A program made the translations under genes and the position numbers. From Axinella damicornis (taxonomy: Eukaryota > Porifera > Demospongiae > Axinellida > Axinellidae), in contig OZ007514.1 in the NCBI GenBank assembly GCA_963931865.1, positions 8,224,646-8,288,645 on the forward strand: DNA of 64,000 nt, written 5' to 3'. Shown one piece after another: positions 31,285 through 43,998 of the stretch (the stretch's first letter is position 1; each line of letters opens with the position of its first letter). A model generated the notes under the pieces. It made no database searches. It was not told the origin of the DNA and saw only the letters and a list, made by a program, of their open reading frames with translations.

Positions 31285-31400
31285 GAAAAAATTTTTCCGC
31301 GCTTCGCGCGGACTGATCGGCGCTCCGCGCCTCTATGCACTGCCTTCGGCAGCGTGCATAAACAGTGCCTTACCAATTCAATAATCCTGGCTACGCGCCA
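31285..31400. mobile_element. Solo transposon terminus with GC hairpins
   Basis: Contains the complement of GATCAGTCCGCGCGAAGCGC, also found inside the left end of the 5.7-kb composite. It also has CTGCC-TTC-GGCAG and a terminal-looking CCTGGCTACGCGCCACTA. No partner end found in the window. Confidence 0.5.
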
Positions 31401-31705
31401 CTAGCCTTACTAGATCAAAATTGGTTGCTACTCCCCTGATTCAGCATTGCATTCAATAAAAGAACTATCATCTTCCATATACGTGTCAGTGACTTAAGCC
31501 TGTTCCTACACCTATGGGTAGGTTCAAGCCCTCATACAGTATCATCCCTCAAGTTGTTGCTATTGGATATGGTCTGAGATTGAACCCTCCCATTCGGACT
31601 TAAGCACCCTTGGAAACACTCCAGCAGCTTTAACCCACACACGAACTAAGGGCAGTCTGGGTTTTGTTTAGTTTCACTAGTCAAAAATATCTGATTCAAA
31701 AAACA

Positions 31706-31739
31706 GACGTTTCGGTGGCTATATAGCTACCATCATCAA
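31706..31739 (-). ncRNA. Hammerhead-ribozyme-like motif, left arm of the Penelope-like element
   Basis: On minus: TTGATGA, a stem II hairpin GGTAGCT-ATAT-AGCCACC (one mismatch), then GAAACGTC. This is the minimal core found in Penelope-like terminal repeats, with nearly no stem III, which in the family acts as dimers. The invariant C before TGATGA is T here, which should impair cleavage. Confidence 0.6.
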
Positions 31740-31858
31740 TGCATAAAACAGTAAAACACCCGAGGGCAAGCTTAAATACAAAACACAATAAAAACGGCGG
31801 GAAAAAAGGGCGGGGAAAAGGGGCGGGGGATGGCGGGAAAATTATAATGCAGGTGCCA

Positions 31859-33843
31859 CTATGAGTTCTTCAGAAGGTGGTCATAGGTGGGAGGGAGGGA
31901 GCCCTTGTCTCTGTTCAGGGGGAGGGGTTGTTTCCTGATGTGGCATGCCTCCAGCGAGAGTCTCATGTGCAGGTTTTCATGCTGGTCGAGGATGGTCACT
32001 TCACTCCAGTCAACAATGTGGCCTGCACTCCATGCACGTTCTGCCAATGCTGACGAGTTGAAATCAGCCACCCTCACTGCCCTCCTGTGCTCGTCCACCC
32101 TCTTACACAACTTCCTCTTGGTCTCTCCTACGTAGGTGGCTGGGCACTCTGCGCACGGGATGCAGTAGACCACGCTTGATTTCTGCATGTTTGGGATGGC
32201 ATCTTTTGGGTGAACCAAGGTCTGTTTCAGTGTCCTGTGTGGCCTCAGCACCGTCCTGATTTCTAGTATGTCTAAGACCCTCTTCAGGGGTTCTGAGACA
32301 CCCTTGATGTATGGAAGGCAAACCGTTGCCTTCGGTTTTTCAGCCACTGTGGTACGTGGGGGGTGGGGGATGTTCACACTCTGGTGGATGAATCTCTTGG
32401 GGTACCCATTCTTCAACAGGGCATCCATCACATGAGCCTTCTCCTTCTCAAGTGCTCCAAATGTTGATGAATGGGTGCCAGCCCTATGTCTCAGTGTGTG
32501 GGCAACTGCTGCCTTGTGGGCCCAGGGGTGGTGAGAGGTGAAGTCCAGGTACTTGTCTGTGTGGGTAGGCTTCCTGAACACAGAGGTGGAGATGGACCCA
32601 TCACCATGGTGCTGAAGGAGGACATCCAAAAAAAGGTAGTTCTCCCTCAGACTCCAGCTCCAACGTGAACTGGATGGTGGCCTCTGTGGAGTTTAGGTGT
32701 CCAAGCAACTCCTGGCACCGGCTCCGCGGTAGTGCTGTGCAGGTGTCATCCACATACCTCTTCCAGAACCTGAGTGGGATGTCAGTGGTGGCCAGGGCCC
32801 TTCCTTCCACGACCTCCATAACCAGATTGGCAACCGTCACTGAGACAGGGGATCCCATCGCTGTGCCAAAGGTCTGCTGGTAATGCTCCCCACGGAATGA
32901 AAGGTAGGTGGCATTCAGACAGAAACTGAGTAGCCTCACAACCTCCTGCACAGTGAGAGAGGTACGGGTGGGGAGGTCTTCATCCCGGGACAGTCTCTGT
33001 TTTGCTATCTCCACTGCCAGCTCCACAGGTACACAGGTGAACAAGGACACCACATCAAATGACACCAAGACGTCCTCTTCTGCTAGGGTGTGCTTCTGTA
33101 TGAAGGACGCAAATTCCGAAGAGTTGGTGACATATGGGAGTCTGTGTTACCAACAAGTGGGGACAAGATGTGGGCCAGATGTTTCGATAGTTGGTAGGAT
33201 GGAGACTGTATAAATGAGGCGATTGGTCTGAGGGGGATGTCTGGCTTGTGGATCTTCGGTAGACCATACAAGAGTGGTGTACAGCCAGCGGAGGAGCGGA
33301 GACGGGAATAGAGTTGTTCTGAGAGGGGACCCTTCCTCTTTAGGTCCAGGAGCATTGCATTCATCTTCCTCTCCAGACACTGTGATGGATCCTTTGGCAA
33401 CTTCTTGAAAGTGTGGGAGTCATCCAACAGGAGCAGAACCTTACATTCATAATCCTGTCTTTCCATCACCACCGTTGCTCTTCCTTTGTCTGCAGGTAGA
33501 ATCAGAATGCTTTCGTCATCTCGGAGCTGCTTGATGGCCCTGTGTTCACCGATGGAGAGGTTGGAAGTGGGGGCCCTAGCTTGGGAGAGGATGCCAACGA
33601 CCCGTAAACGGGCCGCGTCAGCAACGTCATCCGGTAGTCTCCGTAGACCGTTCTCAACGGCCGCAACCATCTCTTTGTACGGGACTCGGTTGGGTGTCGG
33701 GGCGAAGTTGAGGCCTTTCTCCAGTACAGACAGCTCATCTGGTTGCAACTGCTTGTTAGAAAGATTCACGACCCTGCGTTCTGAGGAGCCGCCTGCGCGT
33801 TTTCCTCTCGTTCGGTTCAGGAACCTTTGCTTGTCTTTGCACC
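31859..33843 (-). pseudogene. Penelope-like RT with GIY-YIG endonuclease (two frameshifts)
   Basis: Three abutting frames form one protein. N-terminal part (33843-33083): LEKGLNFAPTP, ILPADKGRATVVM, LLYGLPKIHKP. RT core (33068-32601): VSFDVVSLFT, TFGTAMGSPVS, and RYVDDT as the catalytic box. C-terminal part (32629-31859): VFRKPTHTDKYLDF, then GIY-YIG region CIPCAECPATYVGETKRKL with downstream R and E residues. The first break lies near 33080-33140. The second is an extra T in a T run near 32630. The GIY-YIG domain identifies an endonuclease-bearing Penelope-like family. Confidence 0.93.
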
Positions 33844-33950
33844 TGCATTATAATTTTCCCGCCATCCCCCGCCCCTTTTCCCCGCCCTTTTTTCCCGCCG
33901 TTTTTATGTGTTTGTACTTAAGCTTGCCCTCGGGTGTTTTATTTTATGCA

Positions 33951-33984
33951 TTGATGATGGTAGCTGTATAGCCACCGAAACGTC
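33951..33984 (+). ncRNA. Hammerhead-ribozyme-like motif, right arm
   Basis: Inverted partner of the left motif: TTGATGA, GGTAGCT-GTAT-AGCCACC, GAAACGTC. It has the same T in place of the core C, so the change predates or was copied between the arms. Confidence 0.6.
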
Positions 33985-34074
33985 TGTTTTTTGAATCAGA
34001 TATTTTTGACTAGTGAAACTAAACAACACCCAGAATGTCTCAACCTAGTCACACAGAACTGTTCGCATTTAAGG

Positions 34075-34401
34075 GCAGTGTTATTGGTAGAGGGCTAGTC
34101 GGATTAAAGCTCCCATGTAAGGGTTCTTCTGATATTAAGATTATGAATATGGGAGTATAGCTAGCTATTGCATTGTTTGGAGTTTAAGTTACAGAGGAAA
34201 ATCAAAGCACTGTTTGTACCTGGATTGGGTATATATAGCTACCCAATCCAGGTACAAACAGTGTTTTGATTTTCTTCTGTAACTTAAACTCCAAAAAATG
34301 CAATAGCTAGCTATACTCCCATAATTATTCATAATCTTAATATCAGAAGAACCCTTACATGGGAGCTTTAATCCGACTAGCCCTCTACCAATTAACACTG
34401 C
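34075..34401. mobile_element. Foldback element, 327 bp
   Basis: Almost entirely palindromic: about 160-bp arms (GCAGTGTTA...GGATTGGGTA) meet at a loop TATATAGC near 34237. Few mismatches, so a recent event. It lies 42 bp from the Penelope-like element. Confidence 0.92.
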
Positions 34402-35589
34402 ATCGCTCATAGTCTGCCAGTAAACCACTCCTGAGGCACCCTGAATGACATATTCCTCTGTGGATTCAGGTAACTGAATCGACTGCTTGGTTTTGGCCAA
34501 GACACTGTTATGGACCAGTTCAGTACGAAACCATGCAAGAATAATTTATGTGAGCAAACTGCAAACAGCAACAAAGAGAGATGTGACACCGACACTATAT
34601 ACTGACGGCAGTGCTAGAGATCGGAAGCAAAGTTGATATAGCTCAACACCAGGATCCTAGACAAGAGTACTCAGCTGAAGAGTGTATAGGATGGGCATCT
34701 TCATAAATTCAGGTGCTTGATGGTGCTGCTGCACTTCTTGTCCACCACCAAAATCACTTCTATTATACTTTCAAGGAACATGCATGCTATAGTGGTGTTT
34801 TTATTCCTCACATCATGGGTGTGTTTCCATGTAAATGAAGGCTTGGGTTACCCTGGGATATGAATTCCAGTCCTCTCCCCCTTCCCCCAAAATGCTGAGG
34901 TTGTTCTGTTGTTTACAAATGCTATTGCAGCACTCATAAAAAGTTGCCTACCAGGCTGAGATATGGATGACAAGCGAACTCACAGCCAGTCATGGCTTCC
35001 TGTATGGAGCACAATTATGATATAGCTAACTAGTACAACTCACTTTTCCCATGGCCAGCTGTTTCAAACTAGGACTGGACACGTGACCTCATCACTTGCT
35101 GATCATGTACCCAATTGCAAAGGGAGTGCCCATTCCCAGGAAGTTATGACATCACTATCCAATGCTTATAAATTATTTAAGCTCATTTTACTCAACTTGC
35201 AAAATCTTCCATTTTTGCTCTCACAATATACTAGTATCCCAACTTTTAGTGCTCATATAATACGTAGGGAAAACTTCTGGACGTGCTCGAGCCAAGTGGG
35301 TCCCCACAGCTGTGGAAACGTTGAGGACAATGAGAACCAAGGTCGAGCTATGTTGCGTACTTCCAAAACTATCAATCTTTAAAATTTAATAGGAATGTCA
35401 ATAAAAGGCAACAATGAAGTACATGAGAGCAGATGTATAAGTCTGCAATATCTGCCCTTTCACTGGATGGCAATGAAGCAATTACAGACAAGGACAAGTC
35501 ATCAACGTTGAATAGATAGCTACTTGTCTTGTTGCTTTAGTGAGTCATTGCCACACCTGCATGACCCAGATGTGTTATCTGAAATTACA
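34402..35589. other. No gene recognised
   Basis: Anonymous sequence with short frames only, none with a recognisable motif or a convincing splice arrangement. Confidence 0.4.
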
Positions 35590-36900
35590 CCATCAGAGGT
35601 TAGTCCTAACACTAGTGAGGAACTATTGTGTCCTGAGGAAGAGATTCTACGTCTGCTGCAACCAATAAACACCTCTAGCTAAATCAAGCGGCCCAGATAA
35701 GATTTCTGGCATGATGTTGAAGGGAACAGCGCTAAGTATTGCTGTCCCAGTTACTGAGCTCATAACATAAATTATCTATCACAACTGGAATCCAATTTTC
35801 CAAAACCCCTTCTCCATTGGATGTAGTGGTCCCCAAATCCTCTGACAAGGGCAACCCTATGTAAAAACTATTGTCCTATAATTATCATTGCTGCCCATAC
35901 TGATTTTGAAACACATTTGCAGTATACTGACAGATCACCCGAAACCCCATTCATTGGGTCCCAGTTTGGCTTCTAGCGGGGAAAATTGACAACAACTGCT
36001 CTACTGGAAAGTATTCACAACTGGTTGCAACTGCTAGGGAGTGGTGAAGATGTAGGAGCAGTTTTGTTAGAAGGCCTTGGACTCTGTGCCTCACTGTGCA
36101 CTGATAGACAAGCTCAAGAACAACAATTATCTCAACCCTGTACTTCTCCGCTGGATACTGACTCGGCTACCTCTCTCCCTAGCGCAGAAACCACTTCCAA
36201 TTTAATGTTGAGAAATGCAAATTTATGCACATCACAATTATGGAAGACTAACTTTTCCGATGTAATCCGTGGCCAGTCTCTGGAGAAAGTCAACAATAAT
36301 CTCAGTCTACCGCTATCAGGTGACCTATCCTGGTCCCAGCATATCAGCAACATATGTTATGTACTAAAGCCAGAAAACACCTTGGCCTTATCTACCACGC
36401 TGTTTCTCCACCATGCACTGTGAGTCTAGCTATTTGCTATTTCAGGTGTACAATTATCTCAATAGGTGGACCCAATATGCCAGTCAAGATTGGAGCCCAT
36501 AATATTATATACAAAATGGGCAAAGTTAAGACACCTTAATTGCAATTGGCTCGTCTGTATATAGCTTCTGCATTGGATAACACAATCATGTTCTTCTGGA
36601 GACAGGGAGCATTTTTCCTCCTGGGAAGCACACCCTTAGGTATACGGGACTCTATTACACTCATGGTATTCTATCTACATAGTGTCGACTGGGACCAATT
36701 AATAAACCCTACTGATGTTAATCAGTCTCTTTTATCCTTCTTTCTAAAAAATCCATGTATGTTTCTAACCAGAGAAATCTGTACAGATACACACACAGTT
36801 TCCCATGCAACACGTTCAACCGGATCCAGTTTCCAAAGAACCTCCCTCATAATATTATACAGACATGATTCCGGTACATGCATGAAACCTGATCATAATA
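35590..36900 (+). pseudogene. Jockey/L2/CR1-type LINE RT relic
   Basis: Frames in different phases show RT order: SGPDKISGMMLKGTA, a PIIII segment, GSQFGF, LESIHNWLQLLGSGEDVGAV, then SLEKVNNNLSLPLSGDLSWS and KARKHLGLIYHAVSP. These match non-LTR RT blocks and the post-RT region of jockey/CR1/L2-type LINEs. Multiple stops and shifts; catalytic YxDD not found. The end after about 36500 is uncertain. Confidence 0.8.
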
Positions 36901-37390
36901 TTACATAGTGCTCCTCTGTGGAAATTTGACTCTATATAATCTGCAGCATGCAGTAAGCCCCTTATACGCCTGGTATTAACTGTTTACCAACCAATGAGGA
37001 CAAAAATAATAATGCTGTTTCCTTAAAATTTTGGGGAATTAATACTAATCCTCCCATCTGGCTGCACTAGCTATGTCTTGATGATCAATTATGATATACA
37101 AAATCACACGCATGAGTGTTGAGACTGGGCAGGCCTGTGAGACTAGAATGATTATCGTTACTTCGTTGAGACACTAAGATAGTATGGTGCCATTGCGACA
37201 CAGTGTAACAGCGGAGCTGAACCATTTCCGAAAAGCTACAGAGGAAGTAAAGGGAGTGTAGATATAAACAATACAGTCATAACAATTACCCTTTGATTCA
37301 TGAATAACCAAACAGAACTACTATGACTTACATACAGTCATCCCAGTACCCACATTAAGTTTACTTATTGCATGATACCCTACAAGTTCA
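36901..37390. other. No gene recognised
   Basis: Anonymous AT-rich DNA after the LINE relic. Confidence 0.4.
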
Positions 37391-37490
37391 AAGGCTCAGG
37401 TGTGCCAATATCTGGCATATGGCACTGCTGTGACATCATCACTTAGCAACACACATCACGAAGCAACATCCAATCAGGTGCATGCAATAA

Positions 37491-37633
37491 ATTAGTTATA
37501 GCATGGCAACGCGGGCTGCATGCCAGATATTGGCACTGCTGATGTAAAGCCCTCGGGCCTGCGGCCCTCGGGCTTTACGTCACAGCAGTGCCAATATCTG
37601 GCATGCAGCCCTTGTTTCCATGCTATAACTAAT
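37491..37633. mobile_element. Foldback element, 143 bp
   Basis: Arms of about 65-70 bp from ATTAGTTATAGCATGG to a central CTCGGGCC-TGC-GGCCCTCGGG region. The same GTGCCAATATCTGGCAT words occur alone at about 37403-37423, suggesting that the outer sequence was captured or duplicated. Confidence 0.88.
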
Positions 37634-37734
37634 ACCTACGTCCAAAACTTTACCTTCACTATTTTGGATGAAAGTGGAGACAATCTGTAGTGACTTTGAG
37701 TGTCCGTGAACAATGCAGCAGCGCTCTGTGTGCA

Positions 37735-37830
37735 GAACAAGATATTCAGTAATTGGTGTATTACTGAATATCTTTACTGAACAAGATATTCAGTAATTGG
37801 TGTATTACTGTAATTGGTGTATTACTGTCA
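37735..37830. repeat. Short tandem repeat
   Basis: ACAAGATATTCAGTAATTGG and GTGTATTACTG occur in two to three tandem, partly inverted copies. Confidence 0.8.
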
Positions 37831-37847
37831 ACATCATACACATTATC

Positions 37848-38364
37848 ACCTTCGGCGCCTCGATGCAGGCATACAACTTCCTATTATAGACGGCATAGTG
37901 CTGAGTGTTACTAAAATAACGTTTCCGTTTAAGCATGTTCGACGGAAACGTCATCCAAGCATCTCTACCTTCTAGTCCGGGTACCTCTCCTACCAGTGTA
38001 GCAGGTCAGATTCGGAGAAAGTATCGCCGGATGCAAGCCCAACACTCGCCACTCTCGACAACAGCAAAGTTGCCGCTCTCGACAAAGTTGGAGGGAGGGA
38101 ATGATAGCATCGAAAGGGGCTCACGCCGTGCTGCTGTGTAGCTCAGTAGCTAGGTCCTCGTCAAAGATGGACGCTGCAGACGGAATGCCAGCCATCTCGA
38201 AGAGCGGTAAGCCAGTGAACGGCGCCGACCACATAAATGCTACGGGCGCGTGTCTACGGATCACGTGTTATACAATCAAATTTGAATTCTATATTAAGTA
38301 ACACTCAGCATTTTGCCATCTATGAGTGTTGCATTATCGCTTTGGCGGCTCGATGCATCCTTGG
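37848..38364 (+). mobile_element. GCGCATCGAGCC-family TIR element, copy 1
   Basis: Homologous through its whole length to the reverse complement of 50210-50726. The right end GGCGGCTCGATGC is recognisable; the left end is rearranged. It carries an ATG frame (37935-38141, starting MFDGNVIQASLPSS) and downstream ATGGACGCTGCAGACGG... ending in GAGCG/GTAAGC. The donor position is shared with the other copy. Confidence 0.75.
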
Positions 38365-38611
38365 TACAACTGTGACCCTCTACTGAGAAAGTCACAACTT
38401 ATGTGCATAGCATGCGAAGGACAAGCATCACAATACATACTATAATTATTATGTCCTGAGAAATTCATCCACCAGGAGCAATGCGAAGGACTGTAAACCA
38501 TGATTGTATTGTTGGCAGTCCACAAAAGTTGTGATACACACCGGAATTGCCAGTGTTGGAGATTATCTATTCTCACACATGAGAGCACACACTCAGTCTT
38601 CTTAACACTAG

Positions 38612-38640
38612 CTTCAATAGCTAGCTAGCTAGCTAGCTAT
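38612..38640. repeat. (TAGC)n microsatellite
   Basis: About six TAGC units. A similar run lies at about 11900-11922 in the DIRS element. Confidence 0.9.
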
Positions 38641-38712
38641 ATTCTAAGGAACAGGATGTTCTTGCACAGGATTGAAGGAATTTTTGCTTTCGGGCTATCA
38701 GGTACATGGCTC

Positions 38713-38911
38713 CAAGAGTTCATAACAATAAGAGTGTGCAACTGCCATAATTATGGTATCAACAAGTGTATTTCAAGTGTGAAATTGTTATTACTAGAGA
38801 GTTTACTCAGCCTATGTACATGTTGACCACACTGTCTGCCACCTCATACTGCAGAGTGGATACCATAATATTATTATGGCAGTTGCACACTCTTATTGTT
38901 ATGAACTCTTG
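38713..38911. mobile_element. Foldback element, 199 bp
   Basis: Arms of about 50 bp, AAGAGTTCATAACAATAAGA to TTATGGTATC, repeated inverted at 38861-38911, with a 100-bp loop. Confidence 0.88.
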
Positions 38912-41900
38912 ATGGCTCTAACCACAAAACGTGAGGTGGCTTGTTTCGAAGTCCATCTATGTAAAAAGGACAGAAATGGCCTTCCAAGTATATATAGCCA
39001 TGCTGTTGGCACCTTTGGATGCGCCCATCCACTTCGAATCCCCTGTCCCTGCTCAGGAAGAACATTGCCAGAAATTAATCTGAAAGCCTGATGATGTCAT
39101 ACAAAGTAATTGTGCTGAAAACGGTTATTAGGGAAGTAGGTGCAGCACTTAGCTACTGTAGCAGCAACAGAAGCACCACTATACCTGCTGCATTGTATAC
39201 AGTTGCACTGGGGTGCTCTATTTTGCCTCTGCAATGTACAATAGCCATGAGATAATACCTTGATGTCCTTTGCAGAAACCATTCCATCGCCAGCAAATTC
39301 TGATAAGCATCCCTGTGAGAGAGATGGTCACAACACTGTTCTAACAGGGCTTGCTTTTACTGTTGTTCAGCTCTTATGTCCAATAGTTGAGCATGCACTA
39401 ATTCTACCTACCGTAGAGTACATATTAAGCGACCAGGGTTTGGGGACATTAGAATGCCGCTGAACAGGGGGGTGGGCGCTAGATACGTACTCAGACTACT
39501 TAAGCATGTAGTATCCGCCCACCCATTCGATCAGCACTGTATCAACAACAAGCGCTGTGGTAAGCTGCGAGTATCAATGACCAGCTATGAATACATAAGT
39601 CCATTTTCTGTAGCAGTCAAATAACAGCCTTGCATTTGGGTGATGTCTATTTCTGAAAGTCACAAGATGTAAAAACTTGTTCCGATATGCATAACCGAAT
39701 GCAGAGCTTACATAAATAAATAGCCTTGAGATCGTTCGTTTGTCACTTGCACCAGATCATAGGCTAAAATAAAATTGCATGTGGTGATGAATAAGGTACA
39801 TGGTCTTTCTTGCATGTACTAAAGCTACCATCCTCGATATCAATCAACATCAATTGAAATTCAAGGCTTCAGTTGTCTTCTTTAGTTGCACATACCATTA
39901 TAGTTCTCTGCCTGATTGTGTGCCTTAACTTTCATTTCAACACATACGGTTCGTTATTACTACAGGTTTTTCTACTTGGGCCACAATACTGTCCCATGTA
40001 ATGAACTCAGATGGTCCAGGAAGCTCTCCTCCGCAATGAATGCTCAGCATAATACTTGTACGTATCTGCATGATTTACGTTGGTAAGTAACAGTGAAATT
40101 GAGCTTAGCATGAGATAAGCACAGGAATACGTACATAGCTTATTGATTGCTTATAATCGGAGGTCATGGCAGCTTAGCTATAAACAAAGACTTCACTGGA
40201 TTATATCCTCTTTACTTTACTTCTGCTCTTTCCAGTCAGTTATCATCATGCTATTGTCACCTAGCTTTCATCCAACTGCGGCCAAAGCTGAAACCTATTG
40301 GGGCTAGATCAGGCTTGCCTAGAGATGCGGAAGCATAATGTAATTATTATAATGGTACTACGGAATTTTCATCAATATTTCATGCAATCGTTATGGGTAC
40401 TCGTGCAGAACTTACACTGTATGGTGGTAATATCTTCCCAAGAAACCTTCTGTCCACCGTTGTTGGTACACTGAATAATTATCGGAAGCGAGTAATACAT
40501 AATTATCCATTGATTAGCAGCTGTATCAGTGATGAAAAAAAACTGCTGTCAGCAACTGACAACTTCCATACTAGAAATGGGGACTAAAATCTTTTACGTA
40601 AGTGACCCCCATTAGAGTCCTATTACTTCACTTAGTGTAGGTGCATACACAGGACAGGTAAATATCACAGCCTGTACCGACGCCCTCTCCCACCAGCATC
40701 AGTACTGTAAGCAAGGGGTAGAGTAGAAGGCCAGGTTGGAGGCTAGGTAAAAGGTCACAATACGATTACACCCATTGTATTTACATGGATGCATGCACTA
40801 TGATTGCACATAATAATATTGTTAGGCTATCATGCACATGCATAGCAAATCCTTAATTGGCTTCAACAACCAACTCACTTGTACTTGAGTAAGACGTCAG
40901 CAACACTCCAACATACTATAAACTCCCGGAGCCCAAAATATGTGGTGTCACTAACTTCCAGATACATCTAAAGAAGGATCAAGAATTCAAGATCAAGAGC
41001 CAACACTAGATCAACTTTGATGTGTAGTGAGAACTACACACCATTCCCTCAAGTTCCTTGCTTGTAACAACCTACTACTTGGAATATGGATGCAGTGTAT
41101 TTGCCTCGCATACGTGTTTACAATCTGTATTAGTAGGCATGGTTTCATGCAGAAGTAAATAAGGTGCGAAGTTCAAGCTGTGTGTAGTAGTTCAGTTGTG
41201 AGTGAGAAGATGGCAAACATCCCCTCAAGGACTACGAACACATTAGCAGCTTAGCAAGGTTCTGCATCTCGGGCCTAGTGCCAAGATCCACGCTGTAGGT
41301 AGCCCGAGCAAGAGTAGTTGTGTTGTATCAGCAGACCTCACCTAGTTCATACCGCAGAGCAGTTGAGTGGGGACAGCTTAGCGGCGGCTTCATTTTTTGC
41401 ATACTGTAAGCGATCAAAAAGTGGAGTGTATAGAAGGCCTGGGAACAAGACTACACATACGTATACGTACTTCCCACCTGCGTGCAATTAAATTGTGACA
41501 GATAATATGTACTATAGACAAAAGTGATGTGACTACCCTGTACAATTAGTTGCCTTGTGCTAAGGTGCTTGGCGGTAATAAGCTGTTCATTCATGCTCTC
41601 ATCATCACACTAGAATGATAGGAAGGGGTGGTATACTGTGGATAGAGCATGAACGTAAACTGGATGAGTCACTGACACTGGTTTTCTCAAGTAAACAAGT
41701 AAAACTGCAGGCAAAATCTCTAGCATGTAAGAAAAACGTGAAATCTGTCTACACTGCAGCAGCATCTTGTGTGCAGACCACTCTGAAGAGGTAATTACCA
41801 ACCACAAACAACAAATTATTTAGGTACTTATGTGCTCTTCTAGCATGACAGAGCTGCTCTATCAGCAGTAAATATAAGAACTGCCCTACAGGTTTCTCCG

Positions 41901-41963
41901 GATTCTGGACCACATACATACCAACCTGGCCCCATCCCAGAAGAGGTGTACATAGATCCATAC
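38912..41963. other. Anonymous stretch, possible 3' part of the EF-hand gene
   Basis: Several short frames (for example 39260-39463 after a CTTTGCAG acceptor; 40393-40587; 41610-41807 minus) could be exons, but none has a recognisable domain or a chain of compatible phases. The final exons of the minus-strand EF-hand gene should lie here. Confidence 0.3.
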
Positions 41964-42836
41964 CCTGATTTATGGTATCAACAATTTCATTTGCCAGAGA
42001 AGATTCATTCAAGTTGTCAAGTTGGGACTATCAATAAAAAAGGCGGAGCGAGGAGAGAAGTGGCTAGATCGTTAAGGGACAGATAATTTGACATGTTTCA
42101 ACCCATTGCTCAGAGCACTGCATGCACATACATAGAAAGGTTAAGGTTACCAATACACACATACAGACACATATTACATACCTCTTTTAGCATGCCTTGA
42201 ATGCTACTTGACATGGAACCCTCACTGCAGTGTGGCAGACCTTGAAGGAATTCACTGAATGTCAAGTGCCTATAGTGTGACCAAATAACCAGTGTGTATA
42301 GTCAACTTGGGAATGAGGTTTAGCAAACAGAATCTAATATTATTCTTCCCTTGACAAAAATTAATCGTCATAATTACATATAATATTATACAAACCCATC
42401 TCCATTCCTGTCCAGGGACTTGAATTTGGCCTGCAGTGCCTGTTGTGTGGAGTGTGGTATACACCAGATGATATCACCCAGCTAACAAGGGGAGAAAAGG
42501 AAAGGATAATTGAGATTTGACCTGATTATGTGTATACGTACTTTCATACTTTGGCATAAGCCAGAGTAGATATACCAGATTCCATGAGTAGTAAAACTGG
42601 CTGGTAACTGGTACATCAAAGTGGATAATCTCACCTCCCGGATTTTCCGTCTAGAGTATGTTGTAGTTTGTTGTAGCACAGAACTCTTTCTCATTGCTGT
42701 GCACTGCGTTCTCGTGATATCGGACTGAGAAGATTGCACAACATGACGTGACACAAGGGATGAACTCGCTGTGCTCTGCGTTCTGGTAACATCTGGCTGA
42801 GAAGGTTGCACAACATGATGTGACACAAGGGATGAA
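41964..42836 (-). CDS. EF-hand protein gene, five phase-compatible exons
   Basis: Minus exons: 42836-42635, 42607-42542, 42481-42396, 42269-42182, 42027-41964. All have AG acceptors and GT donors, and lengths keep one frame throughout (1+201, 66, 84+2, 1+87, 63+1 nt). Exons 3 and 4 join to give SLDRNGDG/HLTFSEFLQGL, a canonical calcium-binding EF-hand loop with D1, N3, D5, G6, L8 and E12. The first exon has a 26-residue internal duplication (SSLVSxHVVQxSQxDxTRTQ). The exon 3 donor (GTTTGT) is weak. The last exon's end is uncertain (alternative donor near 41921), and no stop exon is identified. Product family beyond EF-hand not recognised. Confidence 0.62.
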
Positions 42837-43998
42837 CTGTGTATAGAGAAGTCATAAAGGACTATAACCACCCATTCAAATCTTCACAGATAACATGCGG
42901 TTCTGTGCGTTACTGAACTGCGAGTTCGCTTCGAGCCCACAAAAATGCGTTACATCATGCACACACTATGGTGTTAAGATTTGCCAAAAATTCTGGTAGT
43001 AGTTCACTGTTAAAGACACAGCTGTGAAGCTTATGACCATGCCCACTGTTCTTAATGTGGTTGGTAAATAGATCACTCAATCGGCAGTAATATACAAGGA
43101 ATAAGTTGCAGTGCAGTTCTCAACTCACTGCTTCCATACATTCACCACAGAAGGTATTATGTTGTACATACTGTAGTCCAGAAATGTAGTTAGAAAAAAG
43201 TCTCTGCATGCATTACGTTAAAACCTAAATGAGCCAAAATCTTGAATTTTACCTTGGGCCCACATGGTACTGTCTATTGATGATTCAATTTGAACCTCAT
43301 GCATGGTTCTACCTTCCAAAGCTTCCAGGAGCTAGGTTGCAGCAGGAATTTCAAGTCAATTGTCACTGCCATGCGGCATAGTGAAGGACATGTGATCAAT
43401 AGAGCAGTGCATGTATTATAATTATTGTAAAAGGGTTGCTACATCAGTGGGCTGGTTTTCAGTAACGCCCTGTGTACAGCAAGCAATACAATGAGAAAAA
43501 ATGGGGCAGCAACAAAAGGAAACAATATTACACACTGCTACTTACCATGGAGTCTAGACCACAACGTAATTATGGGTTGAAACTGAAACAGAATCCCTTC
43601 AATCAGCTAATGACTTTCGGATTGACATCATAATTTTACCCATAATGTCGGGCCAATCCTGCTCAAGTGAGTGCACGTATAGTATAGGTCATGCGTGTGA
43701 CTGCTTCCAGAATGTGATGATAGAATGAAAAGATGCTTAGTTTGCAGGCCAACCACCGCTCCTCCCAGAAGTCAGCTTCAGCAGCTACGTATTCCACCTA
43801 ATTACACAGCTCCCAGACATGATTAATCCTCTGCAGCTCTCACCTCCATGCATGCTTGCCTTGGTACGTATATGGATTCTATGAATTCATATCGACCCAT
43901 GTATAAAATACATTAATATACCAGTGTACTGTGAGGTAGCAAACATTAAAGCCAGGATGACCAAACATGCATGCTAAATTGTATGTGGGCTGGCTTGT

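Larger units (their letters stand above)
31657..34033 (-). mobile_element. Penelope-like element flanked by inverted repeats
   Basis: A minus-strand RT plus GIY-YIG gene lies between inverted repeats of about 195 bp (31657-31856 and 33839-34033). Each arm contains the words GGGCGGGGAAAAGG, CCCGAGGGCAAGCTTAA and a hammerhead-like core. Terminal repeats in direct or inverted order are typical of Penelope-like elements. Two frameshifts are the only obvious coding lesions, so the copy is fairly young. Confidence 0.93.

Noticed and set aside
33486..33971. A 161-codon plus frame over the Penelope-like gene
   Set aside because: Shadow of the minus-strand RT coding region and terminal repeat.
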